34,586 nt of DNA, taken from the NCBI RefSeq assembly GCF_020253525.1, contig NZ_JADCBK010000085.1, positions 1-34,586 of the forward strand, in the 5' to 3' direction. A program made the position numbers and the translations under genes. Origin of the DNA: Aquidulcibacter sp. Lineage in GTDB: Bacteria; Pseudomonadota; Alphaproteobacteria; Caulobacterales; Aquidulcibacteraceae. The notes below the pieces were generated by a model, which ran no database searches, was not told the DNA's origin, and saw only the letters and a program-made list of their open reading frames with translations. Of this stretch, positions 32,791 through 34,586 are shown one piece after another (the stretch's first letter is position 1; the number at the start of each line of letters is the position of its first letter).

Positions 32791-34586
32791 TTACGATTTA
32801 CGACTGGAAACCACCAGCCTGCCCTCACGCCACCATGCCAACAGGGCAAGGCTTGCGAGGATCATCGCATAAGCCCATGGCGGCAGGATCGCGTCGCGAC
32901 TGGTTGCCGTAACGCTTGTCGCACCAGCACGCCGCAGGCTTAGGCCTTCCGTGCCCGCTTTTTGGCGATTGCCAAGGCGTGAGATTGCAGGGAGGGGGCC
33001 CGTGCCGGCCTTGCCAACCCATGTCACACTTCCGCCCCCCTGTTTGGCTTGAGGTCCAGAGAGGGCGCTCGGGTCAGCTGTCAAAAGACGCGCCTCATTT
33101 GGATTGCCAATCCCTGCGACAATGAAAGCGCTCTTGTCACCGGATTGCACAAAGACCAAGCCGGGTTTGGCCATTTGGGTCTCACCTCGCCAAACACCAG
33201 TCCCGGTGGGCAAAAGCGGTACTGGGAAGATTTGCCTCGAAACATGGACCTGTGCCGGACCTGGGTCCTCGCCGCTTTGCCGTTCAATCAAGAGGCGGCC
33301 TGGTTGGCTGCGCAATACCAAGCGATCGGCTTCTAGATCCGCTTCTTTCATCAGCCAGTGTGCCGTGCGGCGGAACAATTCATCAAACGGGCCACCGCCA
33401 TCATAGCCGCGCCGCCACAACCAAGCTTGATCGCTCATCACTGCTGCTACCCGTCCACGCCCAACTTGGCCCAAAACAAGTAATGGCTCGCCTGCGCCTT
33501 GTAACAATATGTCCCCTGTCGCGGTGGAAGGCTGCACGCGTAACCATTTGCCCCATGTATCGGATTGCTCAGCCAAACTTGCAGAAACCGGATGCGTGCG
33601 GCCGCGCTCGGTAAGGGCTGGGCGGAAGGCTGTCTCAATCGGCTCACCGCGTGATTGGACGGGGAGAATGCGGCCAAGCGGTGTGGACTGCACCCCTTCA
33701 TCCAGCCCTTCAGACGGGCCTGCCAACATCAGGAAAGCACCACCCCCCTCCACCCATTGGGCGACGGAATCGAGATAGGCATCTGGCAAAACCGACAGGC
33801 GTGAGAAGCGGTCAAAGACCACCAAGTCAAAGCTATCAATCTTTTCGAGGAAAAGCTCTCGCGTCGGGAAGGGGATCAGCGACAATTCCTCGGTTGGCGT
33901 AAAGTCCTGCTTCTCGGGTGGACGCAGAATGGTAAATTGCACCAGATCGACGCTTGGGTCTGACTTTAAGAGGTTGCGCCACGCTCGCGACCCTGCATAG
34001 GGCTGGCCAGTCACCAGCATTACGCGCAATCGGTCACGAACACCCGTAATCGAAAGTGCGAGGCCATTATTCGCCGTTGAGACTTCCCCCGATACGCCCG
34101 GTGTCTCAATCGCAATCGGTACAAGGCCGCGCTGCACGATGGGCACTTCAATGACGATATCTTCGCCGGTTGGCACATTCAACGTTTGTGGTGTGTCCGT
34201 GCCAACCCGCACCGTTAGAGGGACTGAGTCGTCACTATCCTCGACCCGCACAATCACCTTAGCAATTTCACCAATGGGTGCTTGCCGCGGGGCAGACCTC
34301 AGATCGATCCGGCGATCCCGCTCTTGTGGGGCACCGACAAGGACTTGATGTACTGGGAAGGGGCGGGCAGCATCCTCCCCATCGATGAAACGTCCATCAC
34401 TGATCACAATCGCCCCTGCAACCCTGTCCGGCGGAATATCGGCAAAGGCTTGATCGAGGCCTGCGGCAAGGGCTGTACCTGCGCCACCACCATCGAAATA
34501 AGTGACGCGGACTTCAAGATTTTCGACTTGGCCAAGTTTGGCTTTAAGAGCCCGCAAAGCAGCCTCAGCACCGGTTACGCGGTCGC
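32791..34586 (-). CDS. Large membrane protein with glutamine-amidotransferase-like domain, C-terminal part
   Basis: The frame is open to the right edge, where it continues as DRVTGAEAALRALKA, so the gene starts outside the window; the TTG at 34557 is an internal Leu. About 598 residues are visible. The first part (AIVISDGRFIDGED) resembles the end of a von Willebrand-type or batI-like segment, then comes a beta-rich region. A type-1 glutamine-amidotransferase-like fold follows (LRVMLVTGQPYAGSRAWRN, FDLVVFDRFSRL, WVEGGGAFLMLAGPSEG). One transmembrane helix lies near the C-terminus (PPWAYAMILASLALLAWW) with a short basic tail. Proteins of this architecture are found in alphaproteobacteria near MoxR-BatA-type membrane clusters, but that context is outside the window. 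No catalytic function can be assigned. Confidence 0.8.
   Translation of the reverse strand, partial: DRVTGAEAALRALKAKLGQVENLEVRVTYFDGGGAGTALAAGLDQAFADIPPDRVAGAIVISDGRFIDGEDAARPFPVHQVLVGAPQERDRRIDLRSAPRQAPIGEIAKVIVRVEDSDDSVPLTVRVGTDTPQTLNVPTGEDIVIEVPIVQRGLVPIAIETPGVSGEVSTANNGLALSITGVRDRLRVMLVTGQPYAGSRAWRNLLKSDPSVDLVQFTILRPPEKQDFTPTEELSLIPFPTRELFLEKIDSFDLVVFDRFSRLSVLPDAYLDSVAQWVEGGGAFLMLAGPSEGLDEGVQSTPLGRILPVQSRGEPIETAFRPALTERGRTHPVSASLAEQSDTWGKWLRVQPSTATGDILLQGAGEPLLVLGQVGRGRVAAVMSDQAWLWRRGYDGGGPFDELFRRTAHWLMKEADLEADRLVLRSQPGRLLIERQSGEDPGPAQVHVSRQIFPVPLLPTGTGVWRGETQMAKPGLVFVQSGDKSAFIVAGIGNPNEARLLTADPSALSGPQAKQGGGSVTWVGKAGTGPLPAISRLGNRQKAGTEGLSLRRAGATSVTATSRDAILPPWAYAMILASLALLAWWREGRLVVSSRKS

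Noticed and set aside
32012-34586. Search for lasso-peptide, CRISPR, toxin-antitoxin or phage elements across the window, ending here
   Set aside because: No repeat-spacer array, no short precursor gene with maturation enzymes, no transposase or integrase and no paired small genes were seen on either strand.

Overview
The window reads as chromosomal DNA of an alphaproteobacterium, most likely from the Caulobacterales/Hyphomonadaceae or sphingomonad side. The main reasons are the large TonB-dependent receptors with 'VVVTGSRI/TGTRI' N-termini, a secreted S9 peptidase family common in that group, a DUF1499 membrane protein and a mid-range GC content (judged by eye, not computed). This is inference; no rRNA or phylogenetic marker is present. 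There is no sign of phage, transposase, CRISPR or integrase.

Left part (1-7040): the 3' end of pdxH, a short-chain dehydrogenase, a fatty-acid-type acyl-CoA ligase, a DUF1499 membrane protein and a small secreted protein of unknown function, all on +. On - there is a translationally coupled pair (ATP-grasp-like protein, then an MBL-fold hydrolase) and a DUF442/TIGR01244 phosphatase-like protein.

Centre (7273-25937): an apparent peptide-acquisition island. It holds two Opp/Dpp-type permeases, a convergent periplasmic protein, an oligopeptide-binding lipoprotein, then two tandem copies of a module [terminator - S9 prolyl-oligopeptidase-like peptidase (-) - divergent promoter region - TonB-dependent receptor (+)], and then a third, less related receptor. 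Corresponding landmarks of the two modules lie 5,553-5,574 bp apart, so this is an old tandem duplication. Receptor copy 2 and the third receptor have very strong codon bias, as expected for highly expressed proteins, while receptor copy 1 does not. A 141-nt patch in the plug region is almost identical between copies 1 and 2 although its flanks have diverged, which suggests gene conversion. A 17-nt upstream element and the -35/-10 boxes are kept at identical spacing in both receptor promoters. A plausible working model, not proven, is that the receptors bring peptides across the outer membrane, the secreted S9 enzymes cut them in the periplasm, and the OppA/B/C proteins carry products inward. 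The Opp ATPases are not in the window.

Right part (26056-34586): a TPR plus aspartyl/asparaginyl beta-hydroxylase protein, the protease SppA, a flavin amine oxidase divergent from a TetR regulator with a clear double operator over overlapping promoters, tRNA-Gln(UUG), a SOUL haem-binding protein, a GNAT acetyltransferase, and the C-terminal part of a large membrane protein with a glutamine-amidotransferase-like domain that runs off the right edge.
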